Positions 1 to 6,059 of a DNA stretch of 6,849 nucleotides are shown here, one piece after another; the first letter of the stretch is position 1; each line of letters opens with the position of its first letter. Source of the DNA: an uncultured Granulicatella sp. (GTDB taxonomy: Bacteria > Bacillota > Bacilli > Lactobacillales > Aerococcaceae). The notes under the pieces were generated by a model. It had not been told where the DNA came from and did not search any database. It saw only the letters and a list, made by a program, of their open reading frames with translations. A program made the translations under genes and the position numbers. The stretch spans positions 1-6,849 of the forward strand of contig NZ_CALHIF010000067.1 of NCBI RefSeq assembly GCF_938030755.1, given 5' to 3'.

Positions 1-155
1 AAGGCGGTATTTTCTTCTTCAAATGCGACTGTTAAAATATTCCAAAATGAAGATGTTTCAGGAAGGTGAGTAATTTCTAACTCTTTCTCTCCAAATTCCG
101 TAAGTAATGTAATAAATGGATAATTTAATTCCTCTATCGTTGCATATATTTTCAT
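1..155 (-). CDS. Start of an unrecognised gene (first 51 codons; 3' end outside window)
   Basis: Reading leftward from an ATG at 155-153, the frame stays open to the window edge and gives 51 residues starting MKIYATIEELNYPF and ending FEEENTA. An excellent Shine-Dalgarno AAGGAGG (162-168) stands 6 nt before the ATG, which fixes the start. The visible part is acidic, without signal peptide or membrane helix, so a cytoplasmic protein is likely. I do not recognise the family. Palindrome copy 1 (173-199) lies directly upstream of the ribosome binding site, and no convincing promoter is visible between the operon terminator (249-281) and the start. Expression may therefore come from read-through of the upstream operon, or from a promoter I cannot recognise. 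The existence of the gene is well supported; its function is unknown. Confidence 0.8.
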   Translation of the reverse strand, partial: MKIYATIEELNYPFITLLTEFGEKELEITHLPETSSFWNILTVAFEEENTA

Positions 156-161
156 GTTGTT

Positions 162-168
162 CCTCCTT
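162..168 (-). promoter_or_regulatory. Strong ribosome binding site of the left-end gene
   Basis: AAGGAGG on the minus strand, 6 nt from the ATG at 155. It overlaps the stop codon (169-167) of the small ORF that crosses both upstream palindromes, and it lies 5 nt after the 3' edge of palindrome copy 1, so a hairpin there would sit beside the ribosome docking site. Confidence 0.85.
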
Positions 169-289
169 AATAAACTTTTTGCCATTTTGGCAAAAGGTTT
201 GTTTTTTGAAAAATAATTTTTCTAACTTCACTTTTTACCAAAATGGCAAAAAGTAGAAATTGGTTGTCAATTTCTACTTTTCTTTTCAT
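167..289 (-). CDS. Possible 40-residue peptide ORF overlapping the lipoprotein stop codon
   Basis: The ATG at 289-287 overlaps the TAA of the lipoprotein gene (TAATG arrangement), and the frame runs 40 codons to a TAA at 169-167, at the ribosome binding site of the next gene. The peptide is very basic, contains FAILVKSEVRK and ends LLPKWQKVY; these two stretches are the translations of palindrome copies 2 and 1. No Shine-Dalgarno is visible before the ATG, so translation would need reinitiation after the lipoprotein stop. The ORF also runs through a strong terminator hairpin (249-281), which argues against routine expression. In favour are the stop/start overlap, also used twice elsewhere in this window, and the near-identical FAILAKSE stretch in the 25-codon leader at 6042-6119. 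It may simply be non-coding DNA that is open because palindromic repeats lack stops in this frame. Confidence 0.25.
   Translation of the reverse strand: MKRKVEIDNQFLLFAILVKSEVRKIIFQKTNLLPKWQKVY
173..199. repeat. 27-bp palindrome, copy 1
   Basis: The arms are AACTTTTTGCCA (173-184) and TGGCAAAAGGTT (188-199) around a TTT centre, with one mismatch that would be a G-U pair in one of the two possible transcripts. On the minus strand its 3' edge is 17 nt before the ATG of the left-end gene and is followed by TATTAAGGAGG. It is paired with copy 2 (229-255), which has the opposite centre (AAA on the plus strand). The two copies therefore also form a larger inverted repeat with each other, separated by 29 bp. 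Confidence 0.9.
229..255. repeat. 27-bp palindrome, copy 2 (degenerate)
   Basis: The arms are CACTTTTTACCA (229-240) and TGGCAAAAAGTA (244-255) around AAA, with two mismatches, making this the least perfect of four copies. Its right arm (plus-strand sense) overlaps positions 249-255 of the operon terminator stem, so in minus-strand RNA the palindrome hairpin and the terminator hairpin compete for the same bases. Confidence 0.85.
249..281 (-). terminator. Rho-independent terminator of the four-gene operon
   Basis: A perfect 14-bp stem (249-262 with 268-281) closes a 5-base loop (263-267). In the minus-strand transcript it starts 7 nt after the lipoprotein stop codon and ends in a run of five U. 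The stem is AU-rich but long. In the opposite direction the stem is followed by a CTTTTC stretch, so weak two-way termination is possible. It overlaps palindrome copy 2. Confidence 0.75.
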
Positions 290-1104
290 TATGATTTTTC
301 AGGTGTCTTAATATCTGTTGAAGGTGTGTCATTTGTTGTAGTTGTGTTATCATCATTCGTTAATTTTGAGATATCTAATTCAGGTAAAGCGTCTGTTGTT
401 GTCGCTTCTCCTGTAGCGTACTTCACTTCTTCTCCATCTACTACTTTTGTTTTAATATCCAATTGTTTTTCATCTTCAGATAATTCTTCTGAAGGTTGTA
501 CTGGTGTTACTGGATTCGTTGGAGCTACAGGTGTTGTTGGTTCTGTTGGTAAGATAGGTGCTATAGGTTCAGTTGGTTGTACTGGTGTTACTGGATTCGT
601 TGGTTCATCTGTTGGTTTTGTTGGTTTATTATTTTCATCTGATGGAACAGTTGGTTTTTCTTCTGTTGGTTTTGTTGGTGTTGGAAGAATAGCAACGTCA
701 TCTTGTTTCTTACTATCTTGCTCTACTAAACCAACAACTTTATCCAGTTCGGTAGTTGGTTTTTCAATTAATGTAACAACTTTATCCAGTTCTTCAGGTT
801 GAGTTATTTTAGCTTCAGCAACTGCAATAATTGTATTGACGGTTTCTTCAGCTACAGATTGTGAACCTATTTCTACTAATTTGTCGACTACTTCTTCCTT
901 TAGAACGGTATGTGGTGTTTCTTTAGTAGGTTTATTTTCTACTTGTACTACAACTGATGTTGTCGTTGTTTCCTCTACCGCAACTTGCGTATTTTGATTA
1001 CTTTGTTGAGATGACGAAAAAATAGCACAAGCTCCTAGTGATAGTAATAATAAAGCACTAGCACCAATAACTTTAAAATTTTTCTTTTTGTTTTGTTGTT
1101 CCAT
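289..1104 (-). CDS. Pro/Thr-rich surface lipoprotein (271 aa), conjugation-operon associated
   Basis: The N-terminus is basic (MEQQNKKKNFK) and is followed by a hydrophobic stretch ending LSLGAC, which fits a lipobox with Cys26 as the predicted lipid-modified residue. The mature protein would be anchored on the outer face of the membrane. After a Thr-rich linker, residues about 60-125 look helical and contain a 14-residue repeat beginning ELDKVV. Residues about 135-205 are a Pro/Thr/Glu spacer that includes two copies of NPVTPVQP 27 residues apart, and the C-terminus is acidic. Such spacers usually carry a domain through the peptidoglycan, but no folded C-terminal domain is evident. The ATG stands 2 nt after the stop of the EssB-like gene, with AAGGAG (1115-1120) inside the end of that gene, so the two are probably translated together. 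A role in conjugation (channel assembly, wall attachment or entry exclusion) is inferred only from position. Confidence 0.75.
   Translation of the reverse strand: MEQQNKKKNFKVIGASALLLLSLGACAIFSSSQQSNQNTQVAVEETTTTSVVVQVENKPTKETPHTVLKEEVVDKLVEIGSQSVAEETVNTIIAVAEAKITQPEELDKVVTLIEKPTTELDKVVGLVEQDSKKQDDVAILPTPTKPTEEKPTVPSDENNKPTKPTDEPTNPVTPVQPTEPIAPILPTEPTTPVAPTNPVTPVQPSEELSEDEKQLDIKTKVVDGEEVKYATGEATTTDALPELDISKLTNDDNTTTTNDTPSTDIKTPEKS
494..603. repeat. Two identical 29-bp direct repeats, 81 bp apart
   Basis: Positions 494-522 and 575-603 are identical and encode the NPVTPVQP segment of the lipoprotein spacer. The 81-bp period is 27 codons, so gain or loss of a unit keeps the frame. Such repeats can change copy number by slippage or recombination and alter the length of the surface spacer. 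Confidence 0.85.
733..792. repeat. Two identical 18-bp direct repeats, 42 bp apart
   Basis: Positions 733-750 and 775-792 are identical and encode the ELDKVV element of the lipoprotein, as two tandem 14-residue units. The period is in frame. This is an internal coding duplication next to the Pro-rich spacer. Confidence 0.8.
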
Positions 1105-1106
1105 AG

Positions 1107-2294
1107 TTAAAACACTCCTTTTTTAATTTTTTCAATTTTTTCTTGAATTTGTTTTAATTGTTTGTTGGAATCTTCCTTTTGCTCATCTGAAAGGGAACTA
1201 TCCTTTAGTTTGTTCTTCAGATTATTTTCCTCGTTTAACGCTGTTGTTACATGTTCAATTTTCGTTTGTAAGGTCAATTGATGGATTTTATCTTGAATCC
1301 TTTCAGCAGTCTTTAAATCCAATGCCTTTAACGCTTCGATAGCTTTTACTTCATAGGCTTCTACAATTAATTGTTTTAGACGATTACTTCCTAATTTCTG
1401 ATTCAATTCATAGGCTTCATCAATCATTCCTAATTTCACGTAACTGACCGCTAAAGCCGTTTTTCGTATTGGTGTAGTTGCTTCTTCTTTCATATCCACA
1501 ACCTTTTGAAAATCCTGTTTTAAATAAGCTAGGTCATATCGAGAAGAAGATGAATTAGTCTTTGCAACATATTCTTCAAGTTGCCCTACTCCCTCTTTCC
1601 CCTTCTCGAATAATAGTGATTCAACTTTATCCTTTTTTTCAGGATATTCCGCAACTGCTTTTACATATTCTTGGTTTTGAATTAATGTGTCGTATTGAGG
1701 TTTTAATAATATTGGAACATACATAAAACCAGCTATTATTCCAACGCCAATTACAACCGCTATTGATAGTGACCCTAGGACTTTTTTCTTAGAAAGGTTC
1801 TTCTTTTTTTGTCCATTCTTAATTTCTTTTAATTCTTCAGTTTCAACGTTCTTTTGAGTAACCGGACTAGATTCAACTGATGCTACACTTTTTTTCTTAA
1901 GAACATGATCACTTTTCAAGTGAACTTGTTCTGATTCTTCTTCTACTGAAACTTTGTTTGTAGCCTCATCAATCAACTGATTGATGAGTTTCCCTACCTC
2001 AACTTCTTTATCCGGAAATAAAGCTAATAATTCTTTTTCGATTGTATTGATTACTAAGCGTCCGTTTCCTTTTCCAACTACAAAAGCTTCAGTTCTATAA
2101 AGAAAATCATCTTTAGGTTTATTCGTATCTTTTAAAACGATTGCAACTTCTACTTGCGAATCGTCTTCTTGACAACTTTTTTCTAAAGCACTCATTTGCT
2201 TTAAAAAAGTAGAGACGTTCATCTCTACTCCTTCAAATCGTTTATATTTCAGTCGTTGCTTAAAGCCTTTCACTTTCGTTGTTGCGACAATCAT
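1107..2294 (-). CDS. Single-pass membrane protein with EssB/YukC-like outer domain
   Basis: 395 residues. Residues 25-112 look like a small alpha/beta cytoplasmic domain, 113-170 are a charged linker ending in a Lys-rich stretch, and about 173-196 form one membrane helix, giving an N-in, C-out topology. Residues 200-350 are helical and TPR-like: YDLAYLKQDFQKVV, then RKTALAVSYVKLGMIDEAYELNQKLGSNRLKQL. This layout resembles EssB/YukC, the bitopic channel component of Gram-positive type VII secretion, whose outer domain is also helical. The short N-terminal domain is unlike the EssB pseudokinase domain. The C-terminus (from about 355) is a coiled coil. The gene follows the VirB2-like gene by 11 nt and precedes the lipoprotein by 2 nt, so a scaffold role in the conjugation apparatus is inferred. 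The similarity is judged by eye; a generic TPR membrane protein is the alternative. Met1 (GAGGTG upstream) and Met25 are both plausible starts. Confidence 0.55.
   Translation of the reverse strand: MIVATTKVKGFKQRLKYKRFEGVEMNVSTFLKQMSALEKSCQEDDSQVEVAIVLKDTNKPKDDFLYRTEAFVVGKGNGRLVINTIEKELLALFPDKEVEVGKLINQLIDEATNKVSVEEESEQVHLKSDHVLKKKSVASVESSPVTQKNVETEELKEIKNGQKKKNLSKKKVLGSLSIAVVIGVGIIAGFMYVPILLKPQYDTLIQNQEYVKAVAEYPEKKDKVESLLFEKGKEGVGQLEEYVAKTNSSSSRYDLAYLKQDFQKVVDMKEEATTPIRKTALAVSYVKLGMIDEAYELNQKLGSNRLKQLIVEAYEVKAIEALKALDLKTAERIQDKIHQLTLQTKIEHVTTALNEENNLKNKLKDSSLSDEQKEDSNKQLKQIQEKIEKIKKGVF
1965..1988. repeat. Perfect 24-bp palindrome inside the EssB-like gene
   Basis: CTCATCAATCA (1965-1975) and TGATTGATGAG (1978-1988) are exact inverted repeats around AC. 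It encodes the LINQLIDE helix of the cytoplasmic domain, so it may be a coincidence of codon choice, but 11-bp perfect arms are unusual in coding sequence. Confidence 0.8.
2220..2233 (-). promoter_or_regulatory. Alternative internal start with strong ribosome binding site
   Basis: In the EssB-like gene, AAGGAG (2233-2228) stands 5 nt before the ATG of Met25 (2222-2220). This is better spaced and stronger than a typical chance occurrence. The annotated start at 2294 has AAGAGGTG (2307-2300), also acceptable, overlapping the stop of the upstream gene. The true N-terminus may be Met25 (371 aa), or both forms may be made; the extra 24 residues are mostly basic. Confidence 0.5.
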
Positions 2295-2305
2295 ATTTTC
2301 ACCTC

Positions 2306-2620
2306 TTATTGATATACTGCTACTTTAGCCTTCATGAATCCTGTGATAACCCACACCAAGGATACAATTGCGAATCCAATAAAGATACGTGGTAACCATT
2401 TTTTCCCTGTTTCTGCATGTTCTCTAGTACCCATAATTAAGAATCCACAACATGCAATCGCAATTGCAGCACCCCCTGAAGCAATACCTGTAATAAAGTT
2501 TACGATTTCTACCGCAAGTTCATTAACGTTTTTATCTAAGTTTCCTGTCGTTGAAGGAGCACCCTCTAAAAAGGTTGTCCAAATGTTATATGCTAATAGT
2601 TTTAATGTTAATCCGTTCAT
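2306..2620 (-). CDS. VirB2/TrbC-like small two-helix membrane protein (putative conjugative pilin-like subunit)
   Basis: 104 residues with two hydrophobic helices: about 37-64 (including ITGIASGGAAIAIACCGFLIMG) and about 78-95 (RIFIGFAIVSLVWVITGF). They are joined by a short charged loop containing GKKWLPR. Small size, two helices, a Gly/Ala-rich first helix and a basic loop are typical of VirB2/TrbC-type pilins and of the small membrane proteins in Gram-positive type IV secretion loci. Residues 1-30 could be an amphipathic or cleavable leader. The start overlaps the stop of the 65-residue gene (TAATG at 2620), with AAAGGA upstream, so translation is coupled. The EssB-like gene starts 11 nt after the stop. 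The family is assigned from pattern, not from a database match; a holin-like protein is the main alternative. Confidence 0.6.
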   Translation of the reverse strand: MNGLTLKLLAYNIWTTFLEGAPSTTGNLDKNVNELAVEIVNFITGIASGGAAIAIACCGFLIMGTREHAETGKKWLPRIFIGFAIVSLVWVITGFMKAKVAVYQ

Positions 2621-2637
2621 TATTCATTTCCTTTCTT
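2616..2637 (-). repeat. 22-bp direct repeat, copy A (stop/start coupling junction)
   Basis: Identical to 6038-6059. It covers the codons for the last residues KKGNE of the 65-residue protein, its TAA, the overlapping ATG of the VirB2-like gene, and the ribosome binding site between them. Confidence 0.9.
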
Positions 2638-2817
2638 GTTTTCGTTTAATTTTCCAATATTATCAATCACAAGTTTGTATTGTTGTTCATACCAATATGC
2701 GTTAGGATCGATGCCCATATTTTTTAAAACAGTATTTGCCATTTGTGCCATCTTTTTCCTTTGTGCTGGAGTTACTTCCATCAATACTTCAATTGGTTGT
2801 TCCTTTTTCACAGCCAT
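2620..2817 (-). CDS. Small helical hydrophilic protein (65 aa), first gene of the transfer-like operon
   Basis: 65 residues, highly charged and predicted mostly helical (TPAQRKKMAQMANTVLKNMG and YWYEQQYKLVIDNIGK), with no signal peptide or membrane segment. I do not recognise the family. The ATG (2817-2815) has AAAGGAGA (2832-2825) upstream, and the TAA shares one base with the ATG of the VirB2-like gene, so the two are tightly coupled. Palindrome copy 3 lies immediately upstream of the ribosome binding site. Its position as a small soluble protein before a pilin-like gene could mean a chaperone or regulator for that subunit, but that is only inference. The last five residues KKGNE and the surrounding DNA are shared with the leader ORF before the adhesin gene. 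Confidence 0.75.
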   Translation of the reverse strand: MAVKKEQPIEVLMEVTPAQRKKMAQMANTVLKNMGIDPNAYWYEQQYKLVIDNIGKLNENKKGNE

Positions 2818-2839
2818 TTACAGTTCTCCTTTCTAATAA

Positions 2840-2866
2840 AACCTTTTGCCAAAATGGCAAAAGGTT
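2840..2866. repeat. 27-bp palindrome, copy 3 (perfect)
   Basis: The arms AACCTTTTGCCA (2840-2851) and TGGCAAAAGGTT (2855-2866) are exact inverted repeats around AAA. It is the only perfect copy and best defines the family. In minus-strand RNA it would form a 12-bp hairpin followed by UUAUUAG and then the ribosome binding site of the 65-residue gene, 22 nt before its ATG. It could be a weak terminator, an mRNA-processing or stability hairpin, or a protein-binding site. Confidence 0.95.
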
Positions 2867-2890
2867 AAGAGTGACCTTTTAGCCACTCTT
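2867..2890 (-). terminator. Stem-loop after the adhesin gene (weak or partial terminator)
   Basis: AAGAGTG (2867-2873) pairs with CACTCTT (2884-2890) around a 10-base loop, 8 nt after the adhesin stop on the minus strand. No U tract follows directly; instead palindrome copy 3 abuts it, giving two consecutive hairpins. This could stabilise the adhesin mRNA end or reduce read-through into the four-gene operon. No promoter is visible between the two hairpins and the 65-residue gene. Confidence 0.4.
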
Positions 2891-2898
2891 TCCTTCTT

Positions 2899-5800
2899 CT
2901 AGTTTTGTTTTCTCTTTTTTGATAATCCTAACGCAACAATTAACGCTACAAGTCCAGCAAGAATCGTCATTCCGCTTCCTTGTGTACCAGTGTTTGGTAA
3001 TTCAGGTCTTACTACTGTTACTGTTTGTTTATCATTTTTAAGGTCAAAGTGTGTTGCCACTTTTTCTTTATCACGATACAAATCTTCTCCGTACACGATA
3101 TTGCCTGTATATCCTACAGGAACAGTAAATTCAAAGATTTCTGTTCTTGTTTCTGAATCGGCAATAAATTCACGTTCTTGTGTAGCAAATACTTTACCAG
3201 TACTGTCATATTGAGTAGCAATAACTGTATATTTCTTTCCAATTGTTAAATTAGTAAGAAATGCTTTTTCGATATGCTTTTCATTTTCATATCCTTGTTT
3301 ACCGCCTGAAGCAGTTGTAGCTTCAGTATGGATTAAAGGTTGACGTTCGTTCTCAACTACTGTACGAGTTGCGGTTGCTTCTGTAGAATTATCATTTTTA
3401 TCTACTTTCTCTCCGCCTTTAATGCTGAAGAAGAACTTTTGAAGATTTCCTAAGTATCCTTCTAATGGTTTTGTTTCTTGAGCATAGTAGTTTCCATATT
3501 CTAAATCTTTAAAGATGATTCTTCCGTCTTTATCCGTTGTATAACGTCCTACCTCAACTTCTCCATTGTTTTCAGATACAGCTACTAATTTAAACTCAAC
3601 GCCTTCTAAACGTTCTTTACTGTTTGCTTCAACCTTAACTAATTCATGGTCTCCACGTTTAATTTCGTTCACGATTGGTGTTTCAACAACTACTGTTTGT
3701 GCTGGACTTCCACTTGTTGCAAAGCTTGTAGATACGCCAATTTTTGTATCATTTAAGCTGTATGCTTCTCCAGTAGTCAATTCTTTTAAGTAAAATTCTC
3801 CATCAATTGGAAGATTTCCAAATGTATATGTTCCTGATCCATTTACTTGCGCAAGTCCGACTAAACTATTAGCAGGCAAGCCTTCAACAGCATTAGCTGT
3901 ATAAAGTCCAAAGGTTGCTTTTTGTTCGTTCTTGAAGTATTTAGATTCCTCAAATGTTTTATTGAATTGCACCGAAATTGTCTTACGTTCGTTGTGAACA
4001 GATACACTATGACTATCAACTTTCACAGTTTGCTCTTGTGGTGTGAATGTAATTTCATGTAGTGTTGAATCCACTACATACCCTTCAGGAGCTGAAATTT
4101 CACGATATTGATATTTCCCTAATGGTTTATTAGAAAATGTCGCAATTCCGTTTGTGTCTGTTGTTGCTTGTTCAATAACTACTCCATCTTTGATTAATTC
4201 AAACGTTACTCCAGCAAGAGGTACTTTTTGAATGTTAGGAACGTTTACTCCATTTCCATCTTGCACCCAAGAAACCACTTGAGAACCTGTTTTCGTAATT
4301 TGTAATTGCCCTTTTTGAGGTGTGTTCGCAAATTTAACCGTTACAACCACGTCATCTCCTGAAATGTTCACTGCTAAGCGTTTGTCTGATAACACATATC
4401 CTGTTGGTGCTTGTACTTCTTCGATTTCATAGTTCCCATAGCTTAATTGTTGTGGGAATGTTACTTGACCATTTGCGTCAGTTTCAAAAACATCAATTGT
4501 TTGTAAAGATGGATATGTGACTTGTTGGCTAACTTGTTTCCCATCTTTATAAAGTTTGAAACGAACACCTGAAGCTGGGATTGTTTTCCCTGTTTCAGCA
4601 TCTGTTTTTAATAGCTGCAAGAATGATTTCTTCACATTGTTTTCTACTAGATAATGATATGTGTGGTTGTCTTTAGACGTATCTAACTCAACTTTAATTG
4701 GTTGTGGTGTTTGATAGCCTGTTGGTGTGTGTTCAACAATCGTTACAGCAGTTGTATATGGAATATCATTTGATACTGCATATCCATTTTCATCTGTCGT
4801 AATCGTTTGAACAACATTGCCATTAGTATCTACTAAATCAAATGCAATATTCTTCCCAGCTACACGAGTTCCACTACCATCTAACGCTTCGTCTAAATGT
4901 TTTGAAATACTTACTTTATATTTCTTAGAAACATTTGTCGCACGTACAGTAACCGTATCCCCTGCAGGAACAGTTACACTATAAACTTGATTATTAAGTC
5001 TATATGTTTCAAGGGTTCGAGTTTCTTTAATATCAAACTCTTTAGGGTCGTAGTCATTAAAGAACGCTTCCCCTTCATCATTCGTGGTGGCAGTCGCAAT
5101 AGCAGTTGTACTACCTTTTTCAAACAATCCAAATTCAACCCCAGCAAGCGGTTTTCCAGTTTCGTCATCGGTCTTAACAATCTTAATGTTCCCTTGTTTA
5201 ACAACCTTTAAGTTTAGTAATCCCGTTAATCTGTCTGGATCACGAAACATCATTAAATTCTGACTAGTACCGTGAGTTAATAATAGTGATGCTGGAGTAT
5301 AATCTTCAGGGAGATTTTTATTTCTAAAAAAGAATGTCCCATCTTGAGCGTCTTTAGTAGGTGTAACCTTTAGCTCATTAGAATTCAATCTTTCAAAAAT
5401 CCAACCACGATTATTTTTTGGTAATTCAATATATTCAAAAACATTATTATTATCTGTAAGTGTAATAGATTCTCCAACTTTAACAGTATAAGTTTCGTTA
5501 TGCCAGCTTGTGGCACGTTGGTCATTCATCTTTCCATCTATAAAATCAGATACTTTTGAATATCCATCCCATGTATTTCCACCTCTAAAAGATTGTGGTG
5601 TCCACCCTAAAATATCCCAGATTTTAGACTGCACATAGAGATATTGATTCCCACTTTTATCTGAAGACATATCCCATCCCCAAAAGATAGCATTTTTAAT
5701 TTCATCTATTTGTTGTTGAGTAATTGTATTACCAAAGTGGTCTATCAAAGCCCCATCTTGAATTTCTGCCGAGCTATAATAAACCCCATTTTGAACTAAG

Positions 5801-6042
5801 GTAGGTGGTTCAACACAAAATACGACTTCTCCATTAACTTTAACAATAGAGATATTGTCATTAATATTTAACCACCAGCTATAGTCATGTACTTTATGGT
5901 ACACTTGAACATTCCCTTTTCCTCCATTTTCTTCGCTTACTTGATAAGCGTTAACAGAAGAGTGACTAGCAAATGTAGCTAGAACTCCTACACCAACCGC
6001 AAGGCTTGCGATTGTCTTCTTAATCATTTTTTTATAATTCAT
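2899..6042 (-). CDS. LPxTG-anchored thioester adhesin with Cna-B and VaFE-like domains (1047 aa)
   Basis: Signal peptide 1-32 (basic start, hydrophobic core, likely cleavage after VNA). Residues 43-180 form a TQXA-type thioester domain: Cys76 (VFCVEP, codon 5815-5817) and Gln138 (YVQSKIW, codon 5629-5631) are the expected cross-link pair for covalent binding to host or cell-surface targets. Repeats then follow with the SpaA/Cna-B pattern of an early Lys and a late Glu, about 284-370 (K290, E340), 373-469 (K381, E437), 472-575 (K479, E541 or E542), 577-686 (K584, E648), 688-793 (K695, E754) and 797-897 (K803, E856); internal isopeptide bonds are inferred. Residues 898-1012 match the VaFE repeat style (FLTNLTIGKKYTV, GEDLYRDKEKVATH). 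LPNTG at 1015-1019, a hydrophobic helix and SKKRKQN form the sortase signal. The start overlaps the stop of a 25-codon leader, and AAAGGA precedes it. Likely role: wall-anchored stalked adhesin aiding mating-pair contact or host attachment. Confidence 0.95.
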   Translation of the reverse strand: MNYKKMIKKTIASLAVGVGVLATFASHSSVNAYQVSEENGGKGNVQVYHKVHDYSWWLNINDNISIVKVNGEVVFCVEPPTLVQNGVYYSSAEIQDGALIDHFGNTITQQQIDEIKNAIFWGWDMSSDKSGNQYLYVQSKIWDILGWTPQSFRGGNTWDGYSKVSDFIDGKMNDQRATSWHNETYTVKVGESITLTDNNNVFEYIELPKNNRGWIFERLNSNELKVTPTKDAQDGTFFFRNKNLPEDYTPASLLLTHGTSQNLMMFRDPDRLTGLLNLKVVKQGNIKIVKTDDETGKPLAGVEFGLFEKGSTTAIATATTNDEGEAFFNDYDPKEFDIKETRTLETYRLNNQVYSVTVPAGDTVTVRATNVSKKYKVSISKHLDEALDGSGTRVAGKNIAFDLVDTNGNVVQTITTDENGYAVSNDIPYTTAVTIVEHTPTGYQTPQPIKVELDTSKDNHTYHYLVENNVKKSFLQLLKTDAETGKTIPASGVRFKLYKDGKQVSQQVTYPSLQTIDVFETDANGQVTFPQQLSYGNYEIEEVQAPTGYVLSDKRLAVNISGDDVVVTVKFANTPQKGQLQITKTGSQVVSWVQDGNGVNVPNIQKVPLAGVTFELIKDGVVIEQATTDTNGIATFSNKPLGKYQYREISAPEGYVVDSTLHEITFTPQEQTVKVDSHSVSVHNERKTISVQFNKTFEESKYFKNEQKATFGLYTANAVEGLPANSLVGLAQVNGSGTYTFGNLPIDGEFYLKELTTGEAYSLNDTKIGVSTSFATSGSPAQTVVVETPIVNEIKRGDHELVKVEANSKERLEGVEFKLVAVSENNGEVEVGRYTTDKDGRIIFKDLEYGNYYAQETKPLEGYLGNLQKFFFSIKGGEKVDKNDNSTEATATRTVVENERQPLIHTEATTASGGKQGYENEKHIEKAFLTNLTIGKKYTVIATQYDSTGKVFATQEREFIADSETRTEIFEFTVPVGYTGNIVYGEDLYRDKEKVATHFDLKNDKQTVTVVRPELPNTGTQGSGMTILAGLVALIVALGLSKKRKQN

Positions 6043-6059
6043 TATTCATTTCCTTTCTT
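6038..6059 (-). repeat. 22-bp direct repeat, copy B (stop/start coupling junction)
   Basis: Identical to 2616-2637. Here it carries the end of the 25-codon leader ORF (KKGNE, TAA), the overlapping adhesin ATG and its ribosome binding site. Similarity continues a few bases upstream as ACAAGAA with a 3-base difference. Confidence 0.9.

Noticed and set aside
173..255. Paired palindromes read as transposon terminal repeats or a CRISPR-like array
   Set aside because: No transposase, target duplication or regular spacers; each copy is itself a palindrome and two others lie kilobases away.
260..802. Long plus-strand open frame, rich in Val, Ser and Gly, opposite the lipoprotein gene
   Set aside because: Antisense shadow of the Pro/Thr-rich repeats; no ribosome binding site and low-complexity composition.
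2334..2836. Plus-strand open frames opposite the VirB2-like and 65-residue genes
   Set aside because: They mirror convincing minus-strand genes with ribosome binding sites and coupling; no independent support.
2833..2886. 17-residue GTG-start ORF through palindrome copy 3 (minus strand), with AAGGA 4 nt upstream
   Set aside because: Weak start, short spacing, reads the palindrome in a different frame from the other two small ORFs, and ends before the 65-residue gene without stop/start overlap; likely chance.
4974..5211. Overlapping plus- and minus-strand open frames inside the adhesin gene
   Set aside because: Out-of-frame shadows within a continuous, domain-rich reading frame.
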